A stretch of DNA of 64,000 nucleotides from Liolophura sinensis. Taxonomy: Eukaryota; Mollusca; Polyplacophora; Chitonida; Chitonidae. Shown piece by piece: positions 41,201-57,000 of this stretch; positions within the stretch are counted from its first letter, which is position 1; the number at the start of each line of letters is the position of its first letter. A program made the position numbers and the translations under genes. The stretch lies in NCBI RefSeq assembly GCF_032854445.1, contig NW_027017990.1, positions 62,001 through 126,000 on the forward strand, read 5' to 3'. The notes beneath the pieces are model-generated. The model did no database searches, was not told the DNA's origin, and saw only the letters and a list, made by a program, of their open reading frames with translations.

Positions 41201-41499
41201 TCATTTTGCTAATTGAAATCGGCTGCATTAACTATGTACAATCGCGACTGGTCATTACTATATTCAACTTTTCATTATAAGTTATGTGCCCTTCGGTAGC
41301 CCAGACGACGTCAAATCTTTGGGCCAAGCCCATTTAACTCACCCAACAAATGTCTTACTTCTAAGTCGAAGACAAACTCAATGTCTTTATCTACATGTAG
41401 AAAAACCACACCATTTGTATGTAAAAAAAACAAAAGGTACTTGATACAATCCGCTGTAAAAAGTACAATTGAACACTGACCCACATCAATAAGGTGCCA

Positions 41500-44400
41500 A
41501 AGGATGCGCAATTGGGCCAGGCATCTCCAGCTGTTGAAAAATTGCAAATTTCCTTGGTTTCCATGGAGTAAGAGCCGTTGCTGGGCACGTGATCTTGACA
41601 TCATTGATTATTCATTTGTGGCTACAGCCAAAAGTATTGGTCGGAGAGCAACGCGGTTTGCACCATTCGATTTCTCGTCACAAAATACGTCGGATTAGCC
41701 TCTTACCAGCAGCATTGGAACAGTTTTTCCACTTTTGGATTTTTGCCTGGTCATTTTGCTAATTGAAATCGGCTACATTAACTATGTACAATCGCGACTG
41801 GTCATTACTATATTCAACATTTCATTATAAGTTCTGTGCCCTTCGGTAGCCCAGACGACGTCAAATCTTTGGGCCAAGCCCATTTAACTCACCCAGCAAA
41901 TGTCTTACTTCTAAGTCGAAGACAAACTCAATGTCTTTATCTACATGTAGAAAAACCACACCATTTGTATATAAAAAAAACACAAGGTACTTGATACAAC
42001 CCGCTGTAAAAAGTACAATTAAACACTGACCCACATCAATAAGGTGCCAAAGGATGCGCAATTGGGCCAGGCATCTCCAGCTGTTGAAAAATTGCAAATT
42101 TCCTTGGTTTCCATGGAGTAAGAGCCGTTGCTGGGCACGTGATCTTGACATCATTGATTATTCATTTGTGGCTACAGCCAAAAGTATTGGTCGGAGAGCA
42201 ACGCGGTTTGCACCATTCGATTTCTCGTCACAAAATACGTCGGATTAGCCTCTTACCAGCAGCATTGGAACAGTTTTTCCACTTTTGGATTTTTGCCTGG
42301 TCTTTTTGCTAATTGAAATCGGCTGCGTTAACTATGTACAATCGCGACTGGTCATTACTATATTCAACTTTTCATTATATGTTATGTGCCCTTCGGTAGC
42401 CCAGACGACGTCAAATCTTTGGGCCAAACCCATTTAACTCACCCAACAAATGTCTTACTTCTAAGTCGAAGACAAACTCAATGTCTTTATCTACATGTAG
42501 AAAAACCACACCATTTGTATGTAAAAAAAAACACAAGGTACTTGATACAACCCGCTGTAAAAAGTACAATTGAACACTGACCCACATCAATAAGGTGCCA
42601 AAGGATGCGCAATTGGGCCAGGCATCTCCAGCTGTTGAAAAATTGCAAATTTCCTTGGTTTCCATGGAGTAAGAGCCGTTGCTGGGCACGTGATCTTGAC
42701 ATCATTGATTATTCATTTGTGGCTACAGCCAAAAGTATTGGTCGGAGAGCAACGCGGTTTGCACCATTCGATTTCTCGTCACAAAATACTTCGGATTAGC
42801 CTCTTACCAGCAGCATTGGAACAGTTTTTCATCTTTTGGATTTTTGCCTGGTCTTTTTGCGAATTGAAATCGGCTACATTAACTATGTACAATCGCGACT
42901 GGTCATTACTATATTCAACTTTTCATTATAAGTTATGTGCCCTTCGGTAGCCCAGACGACGTCAAATCTTTGGGCCAAGCCCATTTAACTCACCCAGCAA
43001 ATGTCTTACTTCTAAGTCGAAGACAAACTCAATGTCTTTATCTACATGTAGAAAAACCACACCATTTGTATATAAAAAAAACAAAAGGTACTTGATACAA
43101 TCCGCTGTAAAAAGTACAATTGAACACTGACCCACATCAATAAGGTGCCAAAGGATGCGCAATTGGGCCAGGCATCTCCAGCTGTTGAAAAATTGCAAAT
43201 TTCCTTGGTTTCCATGGAGTAAGAGCCGTTGCTGGGCACGTGATCTTGACATCATTGATTATTCATTTGTGGCTACAGCCAAAAGTATTGGTCGGAGAGC
43301 AACGCGGTTTGCACCATTCGATTTCTCGTCACAAAATACGTCGGATTAGCCTCTTACCAGCAGCATTGGAACAGTTTTTCCACTTTTGGATTTTTGCCTG
43401 GTCATTTTGCTAATTGAAATCGGCTACATTAACTATGTACAATCGCGACTGGTCATTACTATATTCAACATTTCATTATAAGTTCTGTGCCCTTCGGTAG
43501 CCCAGACGACGTCAAATCTTTGGGCCAAGCCCATTTAACTCACCCAGCAAATGTCTTACTTCTAAGTCGAAGACAAACTCAATGTCTTTATCTACATGTA
43601 GAAAAACCACACCATTTGTATATAAAAAAAACAAAAGGTACTTGATACAATCCGCTGTAAAAAGTACAATTGAACACTGACCCACATCAATAAGGTGCCA
43701 AAAGATGCGCAATTGGGCCAGGCATCTCCAGCTGTTGAAAAATTGCAAATTTCTATGGTTTCCATGGAGTAAGAGCCGTTGCTGGGCACGTGATCTTGAC
43801 ATCATTGATTATTCATTTGTGGCTACAGCCAAAAGTATTGGTCGGAGAGCAACGCGGTTTGCACCATTCGATTTCTCGTCACAAAATACGTCGGATTAGC
43901 CTCTTACCAGCAGCATTGGAACAGTTTTTCCACTTTTGGATTTTTGCCTGGTCTTTTTGCGAATTGAAATCGGCTACATTAACTATGTACAATCGCGACT
44001 GGTCATTACTATATTCAACTTTTCATTATAAGTTATGTGCCCTTCGGTAGCCCAGACGACGTCAAATCTTTGGGCCAAGCCCATTTAACTCACCCAGCAA
44101 ATGTCTTACTTCTAAGTCGAAGACAAACTCAATGTCTTTATCTACATGTAGAAAAACCACACCATTTGTATATAAAAAAAACAAAAGGTACTTGATACAA
44201 TCCGCTGTAAAAAGTACAATTGAACACTGACCCACATCAATAAGGTGCCAAAGGATGCGCAATTGGGCCAGGCATCTCCAGCTGTTGAAAAATTGCAAAT
44301 TTCCTTGGTTTCCATGGAGTAAGAGCCGTTGCTGGGCACGTGATCTTGACATCATTGATTATTCATTTGTGGCTACAGCCAAAAGTATTGGTCGGAGAGC

Positions 44401-46990
44401 AACGCGGTTTGCACCATTCGATTTCTCGTCACAAAATACGTCGGATTAGCCTCTTACCAGCAGCATTGGAACAGTTTTTCCACTTTTGGATTTTTGTCTG
44501 GTCTTTTTGCGAATTGAAATCGGCTACATTAACTATGTACAATCGCGACTGGTCATTACTATATTCAACATTTCATTATAAGTTATGTGCCCTTCGGTAG
44601 CCCAGACGACGTCAAATCTTTGGGCCAAGCCCATTTAACTCACCCAGCAAATGTCTTACTTCTAAGTCGAAGACAAACTCAATGTCTTTATCTACATGTA
44701 GAAAAACCACACCATTTGTATATAAAAAAACACAAGGTACTTGATACAATCCGCTGTAAAAAGTACAATTGAACACTGACCCACATCAATAAGGTGCCAA
44801 AAGATGCGCAATTGGGCCAGGCATCTCCAGCTGTTGAAAAATTGCAAATTTCCTTGGTTTCCATGGAGTAAGAGCCGTTGCTGGGCACGTGATCTTGACA
44901 TCATTGATTATTCATTTGTGGCTACAGCCAAAAGTATTGGTCGGAGAGCAACGCGGTTTGCACCATTCGATTTCTCGTCACAAAATACGTCGGATTAGCC
45001 TCTTACCAGCAGCATTGGAACAGTTTTTCCACTTTTGGATTTTTGCCTGGTCATTTTGCTAATTGAAATCGGCTACATTAACTATGTACAATCGCGACTG
45101 GTCATTACTATATTCAACATTTCATTATAAGTTCTGTGCCCTTCGGTAGCCCAGACGACGTCAAATCTTTGGGCCAAGCCCATTTAACTCACCCAGCAAA
45201 TGTCTTACTTCTAAGTCGAAGACAAACTCAATGTCTTTATCTACATGTAGAAAAACCACACCATTTGTATATAAAAAAAACACAAGGTACTTGATACAAC
45301 CCGCTGTAAAAAGTACAATTAAACACTGACCCACATCAATAAGGTGCCAAAGGATGCGCAATTGGGCCAGGCATCTCCAGCTGTTGAAAAATTGCAAATT
45401 TCCTTGGTTTCCATGGAGTAAGAGCCGTTGCTGGGCACGTGATCTTGACATCATTGATTATTCATTTGTGGCTACAGCCAAAAGTATTGGTCGGAGAGCA
45501 ACGCGGTTTGCACCATTCGATTTCTCGTCACAAAATACGTCGGATTAGCCTCTTACCAGCAGCATTGGAACAGTTTTTCTACTTTTGGATTTTTGCCTGG
45601 TCTTTTTGCTAATTGAAATCGGCTGCATTAACTATGTACAATCGCGACTGGTCATTACTATATTCAACTTTTCATTATAAGTTATGTGCCCTTCGGTAGC
45701 CCAGACGACGTCAAATCTTTGGGCCAAGCCCATTTAACTCACCCAACAAATGTCTTACTTCTAAGTCGAAGACAAACTCAATGTCTTTATCTACATGTAG
45801 AAAAACCACACCATTTGTATGTAAAAAAAACAAAAGGTACTTGATACAATCCGCTGTAAAAAGTACAATTGAACACTGACCCACATCAATAAGGTGCCAA
45901 AGGATGCGCAATTGGGCCAGGCATCTCCAGCTGTTGAAAAATTGCAAATTTCCTTGGTTTCCATGGAGTAAGAGCCGTTGCTGGGCACGTGATCTTGACA
46001 TCATTGATTATTCATTTGTGGCTACAGCCAAAAGTATTGGTCGGAGAGCAACGCGGTTTGCACCATTCGATTTCTCGTCACAAAATACTTCGGATTAGCC
46101 TCTTACCAGCAGCATTGGAACAGTTTTTCATCTTTTGGATTTTTGCCTGGTCTTTTTGCGAATTGAAATCGGCTACATTAACTATGTACAATCGCGACTG
46201 GTCATTACTATATTCAACTTTTCATTATAAGTTATGTGCCCTTCGGTAGCCCAGACGACGTCAAATCTTTGGGCCAAGCCCATTTAACTCACCCAGCAAA
46301 TGTCTTACTTCTAAGTCGAAGACAAACTCAATGTCTTTATCTACATGTAGAAAAACCACACCATTTGTATATTAAAAAAAACAAAAGGTACTTGATACAA
46401 TCCGCTGTAAAAAGTACAATTGAACACTGACCCACATCAATAAGGTGCCAAAGGATGCGCAATTGGGCCAGGCATCTCCAGCTGTTGAAAAATTGCAAAT
46501 TTCCTTGGTTTCCATGGAGTAAGAGCCGTTGCTGGGCACGTGATCTTGACATCATTGATTATTCATTTGTGGCTACAGCCAAAAGTATTGGTCGGAGAGC
46601 AACGCGGTTTGCACCATTCGATTTCTCGTCACAAAATACGTCGGATTAGCCTCTTACCAGCAGCATTGGAACAGTTTTTCCACTTTTGGATTTTTGCCTG
46701 GTCATTTTGCTAATTGAAATCGGCTACATTAACTATGTACAATCGCGACTGGTCATTACTATATTCAACATTTCATTATAAGTTCTGTGCCCTTCGGTAG
46801 CCCAGACGACGTCAAATCTTTGGGCCAAGCCCATTTAACTCACCCAGCAAATGTCTTACTTCTAAGTCGAAGACAAACTCAATGTCTTTATCTACATGTA
46901 GAAAAACCACACCATTTGTATATAAAAAAAACAAAAGGTACTTGATACAATCCGCTGTAAAAAGTACAATTGAACACTGACCCACATCAA
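41500..46990 (+). repeat. 6-monomer relationship, offset ~3,300 bp
   Basis: About 41,500-43,690 corresponds to about 44,800-46,990. Shared markers are: agttctgtgcc at 41,830/45,130; the aacccgctg, aattaaacactg and ggctgc trio at landmarks 42054/45354; the rare pair atacttcgg and tttttcatctttt at 42,786-42,835/46,086-46,135; and ggtcattttgc with agttctgtgcc at landmarks 43155/46455. Differences include ggctgcgtt/ggctgcatt, attatatgtt/attataagtt and ccaaaccca/ccaagccca. The relationship is therefore older, or more altered by conversion, than the 2,750-bp repeat. Confidence 0.7.
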
Positions 46991-49900
46991 TAAGGTACCA
47001 AAGGATGCGCAATTGGGCCAGGCATCTCCAGCTGTTGAAAAATTGCAAATTTCCTTGGTTTCCATGGAGTAAGAGCCGTTGCTGGGCACGTGATCTTGAC
47101 ATCATTGATTATTCATTTGTGGCTACAGCCAAAAGTATTGGTCGGAGAGCAACGCGGTTTGCACCATTCGATTTCTCGTCACAAAATACGTCGGATTAGC
47201 TTCTTACAAACAGCATTGGAACAGTTTTTCCACTTTTGGATTTTTGCCTGGTCTTTTTGCGAATTGAAATCGGCTACATTAACTATGTACAATCGCGACT
47301 GGTCATTACTATATTCAACATTTCATTATAAGTTATGTGCCCTTCGGTAGCCCAGACGACGTCAAATCTTTGGGCCAAGCCCATTTAACTCACCCAGCAA
47401 ATGTCTTACTTCTAAGTCGAAGACAAACTCAATGTCTTTATCTACATGTAGAAAAACCACACCATTTGTATATAAAAAAAACAAAAGGTACTTGATACAA
47501 TCCGCTGTAAAAAGTACAATTGAACACTGACCCACATCAATAAGGTGCCAAAGGATGCGCAATTGGGCCAGGCATCTCCAGCTGTTGAAAAATTGCAAAT
47601 TTCCTTGGTTTCCATGGAGTAAGAGCCGTTGCTGGGCACGTGATCTTGACATCATTGATTATTCATTTGTGGCTACAGCCAAAAGTATTGGTCGGAGAGC
47701 AACGCGGTTTGCACCATTCGATTTCTCGTCACAAAATACGTCGGATTAGCCTCTTACCAGCAGCATTGGAACAGTTTTTCTACTTTTGGATTTTTGCCTG
47801 GTCTTTTTGCTAATTGAAATCGGCTGCATTAACTATGTACAATCGCGACTGGTCATTACTATATTCAACTTTTCATTATAAGTTATGTGCCCTTCGGTAG
47901 CCCAGACGACGTCAAATCTTTGGGCCAAGCCCATTTAACTCACCCAGCAAATGTCTTACTTCTAAGTCGAAGACAAACTCAATGTCTTTATCTACATGTA
48001 GAAAAACCACACCATTTGTATATAAAAAAAACAAAAGGTACTTGATACAATCCGCTGTAAAAAGTACAATTGAACACTGACCCACATCAATAAGGTGCCA
48101 AAGGATGCGCAATTGGGCCAGGCATCTCCAGCTGTTGAAAAATTGCAAATTTCCTTGGTTTCCATGGAGTAAGAGCCGTTGCTGGGCACGTGATCTTGAC
48201 ATCATTGATTATTCATTTGTGGCTACAGCCAAAAGTATTGGTCGGAGAGCAACGCGGTTTGCACCATTCGATTTCTCGTCACAAAATACGTCGGATTAGC
48301 CTCTTACCAGCAGCATTGGAACAGTTTTTCTACTTTTGGATTTTTGCCTTGTCTTTTTGCGAATTGAAATCGGCTACATTAACTATGTACAATCGCGACT
48401 GGTCATTACTATATTCAACTTTTCATTATAAGTTATGTGCCCTTCGGTAGCCCAGACGACGTCAAATCTTTGGGCCAAGCCCATTTAACTCACCCAGCAA
48501 ATGTCTTACTTCTAAGTCGAAGACAAACTCAATGTCTTTATCTACATGTAGAAAAACCACACCATTTGTATATAAAAAAAACAAAAGGTACTTGATACAA
48601 TCCGCTGTAAAAAGTACAATTGAACACTGACCCACATCAATAAGGTGCCAAAGGATGCGCAATTGGGCCAGGCATCTCCAGCTGTTGAAAAATTGCAAAT
48701 TTCCTTGGTTTCCATGGAGTAAGAGCCGTTGCTGGGCACGTGATCTTGACATCATTGATTATTCATTTGTGGCTACAGCCAAAAGTATTGGTCGGAGAGC
48801 AACGCGGTTTGCACCATTCGATTTCTCGTCACAAAATACGTCGGATTAGCCTCTTACCAGCAGCATTGGAACAGTTTTTCCACTTTTGGATTTTTGCCTG
48901 GTCTTTTTGCTAATTGAAATCGGCTGCATTAACTATGTACAATCGCGACTGGTCATTACTATATTCAACTTTTCATTATAAGTTATGTGCCCTTCGGTAG
49001 CCCAGACGACGTCAAATCTTTGGGCCAAGCCCATTTAACTCACCCAGCAAATGTCTTACTTCTAAGTCGAAGACAAACTCAATGTCTTTATCTACATGTA
49101 GAAAAACCACACCATTTGTATATAAAAAAAACACAAGGTACTTGATACAACCCGCTGTAAAAAGTACAATTAAACACTGACCCACATCAATAAGGTGCCA
49201 AAGGATGCGCAATTGGGCTAGGCATCTCCAGCTGTTGAAAAATTGCAAATTTCCTTGGTTTCCATGGAGTAAGAGCCGTTGCTGGGCACGTGATCTTGAC
49301 ATCATTGATTATTCATTTGTGGCTACAGCCAAAAGTATTGGTCGGAGAGCAACGCGGTTTGCACCATTCGATTTCTCGTCACAAAATACGTCGGATTAGC
49401 CTCTTACCAGCAGCATTGGAACAGTTTTTCCACTTTTGGATTTTTGCCTGGTCTTTTTGCGAATTGAAATCGGCTACATTAACTATGTACAATCGCGACT
49501 GGTCATTACTATATTCAACTTTTCATTATAAGTTATGTGCCCTTCGGTAGCCCAGACGACGTCAAATCTTTGGGCCAAGCCCATTTAACTCACCCAACAA
49601 ATGTCTTACTTCTAAGTCGAAGACAAACTCAATGTCTTTATCTACATGTAGAAAAACCACACCATTTGTATATAAAAAAAACAAAAGGTACTTGATACAA
49701 TCCGCTGTAAAAAGTACAATTGAACACTGACCCACATCAATAAGGTGCCAAAGGATGCGCAATTGGGCCAGGCATCTCCAGCTGTTGAAAAATTGCAAAT
49801 TTCCTTGGTTTCCATGGAGTAAGAGCCGTTGCTGGGCACGTGATCTTGACATCATTGATTATTCATTTGTGGCTACAGCCAAAAGTATTGGTCGGAGAGC

Positions 49901-51889
49901 AACGCGGTTTGCACCATTCGATTTCTCGTCACAAAATACGTCGGATTAGCCTCTTACCAGCAGCATTGGAACAGTTTTTCCACTTTTGGATTTTTGCCTG
50001 GTCATTTTGCTAATTGAAATCGGCTACATTAACTATGTACAATCGCGACTGGTCATTACTATATTCAACATTTCATTATAAGTTATGTGCCCTTCGGTAG
50101 CCCAGACGACGTCAAATCTTTGGGCCAAGCCCATTTAACTCACCCAGCAAATGTCTTACTTCTAAGTCGAAGACAAACTCAATGTCTTTATCTACATGTA
50201 GAAAAACCACACCATTTGTATATAAAAAAAACACAAGGTACTTGATACAACCCGCTGTAAAAAGTACAATTGAACACTGACCCACATCAATAAGGTGCCA
50301 AAGGATGCGCAATTGGGCCAGGCATCTCCAGCTGTTGAAAAATTGCAAATTTCCTTGGTTTCCATGGAGTAAGAGCCGTTGCTGGGCACGTGATCTTGAC
50401 ATCATTGATTATTCATTTGTGGCTACAGCCAAAAGTATTGGTCGGAGAGCAACGCGGTTTGCACCATTCGATTTCTCGTCACAAAATACGTCGGATTAGC
50501 CTCTTACCAGCAGCATTGGAACAGTTTTTCCACTTTTGGATTTTTGCCTGTTCTTTTTGCTAATTGAAATCGGCTGCATTAACTATGTACAATCGCGACT
50601 GGTCATTACTATATTCAACTTTTCATTATAAGTTATGTGCCCTTCGGTAGCCCAGACGACGTCAAATCTTTGGGCCAAAGCCATTTAACTCACCCAACAA
50701 ATGTCTTACTTCTAAGTCGAAGACAAACTCAATGTCTTTATCTACATGTAGAAAAACCACACCATTTGTATGTAAAAAAAAACAAAAGGTACTTGATACA
50801 ATCCGCTGTAAAAAGTACAATTGAACACTGACCCACATCAATAAGGTGCCAAAGGATGCGCAATTGGGCCAGGCATCTCCAGCTGTTGAAAAATTGCAAA
50901 TTTCCTTGGTTTCCATGGAGTAAGAGCCGTTGCTGGGCACGTGATCTTGACATCATTGATTATTCATTTGTGGCTACAGCCAAAAGTATTGGTCGGAGAG
51001 CAACGCGGTTTGCACCATTCGATTTCTCGTCACAAAATACGTCGGATTAGCCTCTTACCAGCAGCATTGGAACAGTTTTTCTACTTTTGGATTTTTGCCT
51101 GGTCTTTTTGCGAATTGAAATCGGCTACATTAACTATGTACAATCGCGACTGGTCATTACTATATTCAACTTTTCATTATAAGTTATGTGCCCTTCGGTA
51201 GCCCAGACGACGTCAAATCTTTGGGCCAAGCCCATTTAACTCACCCAGCAAATGTCTTACTTCTAAGTCGAAGACAAACTCAATGTCTTTATCTACATGT
51301 AGAAAAACCACACCATTTGTATATAAAAAAAACAAAAGGTACTTGATACAATCCGCTGTAAAAAGTACAATTGAACACTGACCCACATCAATAAGGTGCC
51401 AAAGGATGCGCAATTGGGCCAGGCATCTCCAGCTGTTGAAAAATTGCAAATTTCCTTGGTTTCCATGGAGTAAGAGCCGTTGCTGGGCACGTGATCTTGA
51501 CATCATTGATTATTCACTTGTGGCTACAGCCAAAAGTATTGGTCGGAGAGCAACGCGGTTTGCACCATTCGATTTCTCGTCACAAAATACGTCGGATTAG
51601 CCTCTTACCAGCAGCATTGGAACAGTTTTTCCACTTTTGGATTTTTGCCTGGTCTTTTTGCTAATTGAAATCGGCTGGATTAACTATGTACAATCGCGAC
51701 TGGTCGTTACTATATTCAACTTTTCATTATAAGTTATGTGCCCTTCGGTAGCCCAGACGACGTCAAATCTTTGGGCCAAGCCCATTTAACTCACCCAACA
51801 AATGTCTTACTTCTAAGTCGAAGACAAACTCAATGTCTTTATCTACATGTAGAAAAACCACACCATTTGTATGTAAAAAAAACAAAAGG

Positions 51890-54072
51890 TACTTGATACA
51901 ATCCGCTGTAAAAAGTACAATTGAACACTGACCCACATCAATAAGGTGCCAAAGGATGCGCAATTGGGCCAGGCATCTCCAGCTGTTGAAAAATTGCAAA
52001 TTTCCTTGGTTTCCATGGAGTAAGAGCCGTTGCTGGGCACGTGATCTTGACATCATTGATTATTCATTTGTGGCTACAGCCAAAAGTATTGGTCGGAGAG
52101 CAACGCGGTTTGCACCATTCGATTTCTCGTCACAAAATACGTCGGATTAGCCTCTTACCAGCAGCATTGGAACAGTTTTTCCACTTTTGGATTTTTGCCT
52201 GGTCATTTTGCTAATTGAAATCGGCTACATTAACTATGTACAATCGCGACTGGTCATTACTATATTCAACATTTCATTATAAGTTATGTGCCCTTCGGTA
52301 GCCCAGACGACGTCAAATCTTTGGGCCAAGCCCATTTAACTCACCCAGCAAATGTCTTACTTCTAAGTCGAAGACAAACTCAATGTCTTTATCTACATGT
52401 AGAAAAACCACACCATTTGTATATAAAAAAAACACAAGGTACTTGATACAACCCGCTGTAAAAAGTACAATTAAACACTGACCCACATCAATAAGGTGCC
52501 AAAGGATGCGCAATTGGGCCAGGCATCTCCAGCTGTTGAAAAATTGCAAATTTCCTTGGTTTCCATGGAGTAAGAGCCGTTGCTGGGCACGTGATCTTGA
52601 CATCATTGATTATTCATTTGTGGCTACAGCCAAAAGGATTGGTCGGAGAGCAACGCGGTTTGCACCATTCGATTTCTCGTCACAAAATACGTCGGATTAG
52701 CCTCTTACCAGCAGCATTGGAACAGTTTTTCCACTTTTGGATTTTTGCCTGTTCTTTTTGCTAATTGAAATCGGCTGCATTAACTATGTACAATCGCGAC
52801 TGGTCATTACTATATTCAACATTTCATTATAAGTTATGTGCCCTTCGGTAGCCCAGACGACGTCAAATCTTTGGGCCAAGCCCATTTAACTCACCCAGCA
52901 AATGTCTTACTTCTAAGTCGAAGACAAACTCAATGTCTTTATCTACATGTAGAAAAACCACACCATTTGTATAAAAAAAAAACACAAGGTACTTGATACA
53001 ATCCGCTGTAAAAAGTACAATTGAACACTGACCCACATCAATAAGGTGCCAAAGGATGCGCAATTGGGCCAGGCATCTCCAGCTGTTGAAAAATTGCAAA
53101 TTTCCTTGGTTTCCATGGAGTAAGAGCCGTTGCTGGGCACGTGATCTTGACATCATTGATTATTCATTTGTGGCTACAGCCAAAAGTATTGGTCGGAGAG
53201 CAACGCGGTTTGCACCATTCGATTTCTCGTCACAAAATACGTCGGATTAGCCTCTTACCAGCAGCATTGGAACAGTTTTTCCACTTTTGGATTTTTGCCT
53301 GGTCATTTTGCTAATTGAAATCGGCTACATTAACTATGTACAATCGCGACTGGTCATTACTATATTCAACATTTCATTATAAGTTATGTGCCCTTCGGTA
53401 GCCCAGACGACGTCAAATCTTTGGGCCAAGCCCATTTAACTCACCCAGCAAATGTCTTACTTCTAAGTCGAAGACAAACTCAATGTCTTTATCTACATGT
53501 AGAAAAACCACACCATTTGTATATAAAAAAAACACAAGGTACTTGATACAACCCGCTGTAAAAAGTACAATTAAACACTGACCCACATCAATAAGGTGCC
53601 AAAGGATGCGCAATTGGGCCAGGCATCTCCAGCTGTTGAAAAATTGCAAATTTCCTTGGTTTCCATGGAGTAAGAGCCGTTGCTGGGCACGTGATCTTGA
53701 CATCATTGATTATTCATTTGTGGCTACAGCCAAAAGGATTGGTCGGAGAGCAACGCGGTTTGCACCATTCGATTTCTCGTCACAAAATACGTCGGATTAG
53801 CCTCTTACCAGCAGCATTGGAACAGTTTTTCCACTTTTGGATTTTTGCCTGTTCTTTTTGCTAATTGAAATCGGCTGCATTAACTATGTACAATCGCGAC
53901 TGGTCATTACTATATTCAACATTTCATTATAAGTTATGTGCCCTTCGGTAGCCCAGACGACGTCAAATCTTTGGGCCAAGCCCATTTAACTCACCCAGCA
54001 AATGTCTTACTTCTAAGTCGAAGACAAACTCAATGTCTTTATCTACATGTAGAAAAACCACACCATTTGTAT
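51890..54072 (+). repeat. 2-monomer higher-order repeat, two copies (1,100 bp period)
   Basis: About 51,890-52,972 matches about 52,990-54,072. Each copy has a monomer ending ggtcattttgc/caacattt, followed by one with aacccgctg, aattaaacactg, the rare caaaaggattgg (52,632/53,732), gcctgttct and ggctgcatt. The unit after copy 1 has gtataaaaaaaaaa in place of gtatataaaa, and that after copy 2 has attcacttg, which marks the right limit. Confidence 0.8.
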
Positions 54073-54099
54073 ATAAAAAAAACACAAGGTACTTGATAC

Positions 54100-57000
54100 A
54101 ATCCGCTGTAAAAAGTACAATTGAACACTGACCCACATCAATAAGGTGCCAAAGGATGCGCAATTGGGCCAGGCATCTCCAGCTGTTGAAAAATTGCAAA
54201 TTTCCTTGGTTTCCATGGAGTAAGAGCCGTTGCTGGGCACGTGATCTTGACATCATTGATTATTCACTTGTGGCTACAGCCAAAAGTATTGGTCGGAGAG
54301 CAACGCGGTTTGCACCATTCGATTTCTCGTCACAAAATACGTCGGATTAGCCTCTTACCAGCAGCATTGGAACAGTTTTTCCACTTTTGGATTTTTGCCT
54401 GGTCATTTTGCTAATTGAAATCGGCTACATTAACTATGTACAATCGCGACTGGTCATTACTATATTCAACATTTCATTATAAGTTATGTGCCCTTCGGTA
54501 GCCCAGACGACGTCAAATCTTTGGGCAAAGCCCATTTAACTCACCCAGCAAATGTCTTACTTCTAAGTCGAAGACAAACTCAATGTCTTTATCTACATGT
54601 AGAAAAACCACACCATTTGTATATAAAAAAAACACAAGGTACTTGATACAATCCGCTGTAAAAAGTACAATTGAACACTGACCCACATCAATAAGGTGCC
54701 AAAGGATGCGCAATTGGGCCAGGCATCTCCAGCTGTTGAAAAATTGCAAATTTCCTTGGTTTCCATGGAGTAAGAGCCGTTGCTGGGCACGTGATCTTGA
54801 CATCATTGATTATTCACTTGTGGCTACAGCCAAAAGTATTGGTCGGAGAGCAACGCGGTTTGCACCATTCGATTTCTCGTCACAAAATACGTCGGATTAG
54901 CCTCTTACCAGCAGCATTGGAACAGTTTTTCCACTTTTGGATTTTTGCCTGCTCTTTTTGCGAATTGAAATCGGCTACATTAACTATGTACAATCGCGAC
55001 TGGTCATTACTATATTCAACTTTTCATTATAAGTTATGTGCCCTTCGGTAGCCCAGACGACGTCAAATCTTTGGGCCAAGCCCATTTAACTCACCCAACA
55101 AATGTCTTACTTCTAAGTCGAAGACAAACTCAATGTCTTTATCTACATGTAGAAAAACCACACCATCTGTATATAAAAAAAACAAAAGGTACTTGATACA
55201 ATCCGCTGTAAAAAGTACAATTGAACACTGACCCACATCAATAAGGTGCCAAAGGATGCGCAATTGGGCCAGGCATCTCCAGCTGTTGAAAAATTGCAAA
55301 TTTCCTTGGTTTCCATGGAGTAGGAGCCGTTGCTGGGCACGTGATCTTGACATCATTGATTATTCATTTGTGGCTACAGCCAAAAGTATTGGTCGGAGAG
55401 CAACGCGGTTTGCACCATTCGATTTCTCGTCACAAAATACGTCGGATTAGCCTCTTACCAGCAGCATTGGAACAGTTTTTCCACTTTTGGATTTTTGCCT
55501 GGTCATTTTGCTAATTGAAATCGGCTACATTAACTATGTACAATCGCGACTGGTCATTACTATATTCAACATTTCATTATAAGTTATGTGCCCTTCGGTA
55601 GCCCAGACGACGTCAAATCTTTGGGCCAAGCCCATTTAACTCACCCAGCAAATGTCTTACTTCTAAGTCGAAGACAAACTCAATGTCTTTATCTACATGT
55701 AGAAAAACCACACCATTTGTATATAAAAAAAAACACAAGGTACTTGATACAATCCGCTGTAAAAAGTACAATTGAACACTGACCCACATCAATAAGGTGC
55801 CAAAGGATGCGCAATTGGGCCAGGCATCTCCAGCTGTTGAAAAATTGCAAATTTCCTTGGTTTCCATGGAGTAAGAGCCGTTGCTGGGCACGTGATCTTG
55901 ACATCATTGATTATTCACTTGTGGCTACAGCCAAAAGTATTGGTCGGAGAGCAACGCGGTTTGCACCATTCGATTTCTCGTCACAAAATACGTCGGATTA
56001 GCCTCTTACCAGCAGCATTGGAACAGTTTTTCCACTTTTGGATTTTTGCCTGGTCTTTTTGCGAATTGAAATCGGGTACATTAGCTATGTACAATCGCGA
56101 CTGGTCATTACTATATTCAACATTTCATTATAAGTTATGTGCCCTTCGGTAGCCCAGACGACGTCAAATCTTTGGGCCAAGCCCATTTAACTCACCCAGC
56201 AAATGTCTTACTTCTAAGTCGAAGACAAACTCAATGTCTTTATCTACATGTAGAAAAACCACACCATTTGTATATAAAAAAAACACAAGGTACTTGATAC
56301 AATCCGCTGTAAAAAGTACAATTGAACACTGACCCACATCAATAAGGTGCCAAAGGATGCGCAATTGGGCCAGGCATCTCCAGCTGTTGAAAAATTGCAA
56401 ATTTCCTTGGTTTCCATGGAGTAAGAGCCGTTGCTGGGCACGTGATCTTGACATCATTGATTATTCACTTGTGGCTACAGCCAAAAGTATTGGTCGGAGA
56501 GCAACGCGGTTTGCACCATTCGATTTCTCGTCACAAAATACGTCGGATTAGCCTCTTACCAACAGCATTGGAACAGTTTTTCCACTTTTGGATTTTTGCC
56601 TGGTCATTTTGCTAATTGAAATCGGCTACATTAACTATGTACAATCGCGACTGGTCATTACTATATTCAACATTTCATTATAAGTTATGTGCCCTTCGGT
56701 AGCCCAGACGACGTCAAATCTTTGGGCAAAGCCCATTTAACTCACCCAGCAAATGTCTTACTTCTAAGTCGAAGACAAACTCAATGTCTTTAACTACATG
56801 TAGAAAAACCACACCATTTGTATATAAAAAAAACACAAGGTACTTGATACAATCCGCTGTAAAAAGTACAATTGAACACTGACCCACATCAATAAGGTGC
56901 CAAAGGATGCGCAATTGGGCCAGGCATCTCCAGCTGTTGAAAAATTGCAAATTTCCTTGGTTTCCATGGAGTAAGAGCCGTTGCTGGGCACGTGATCTTG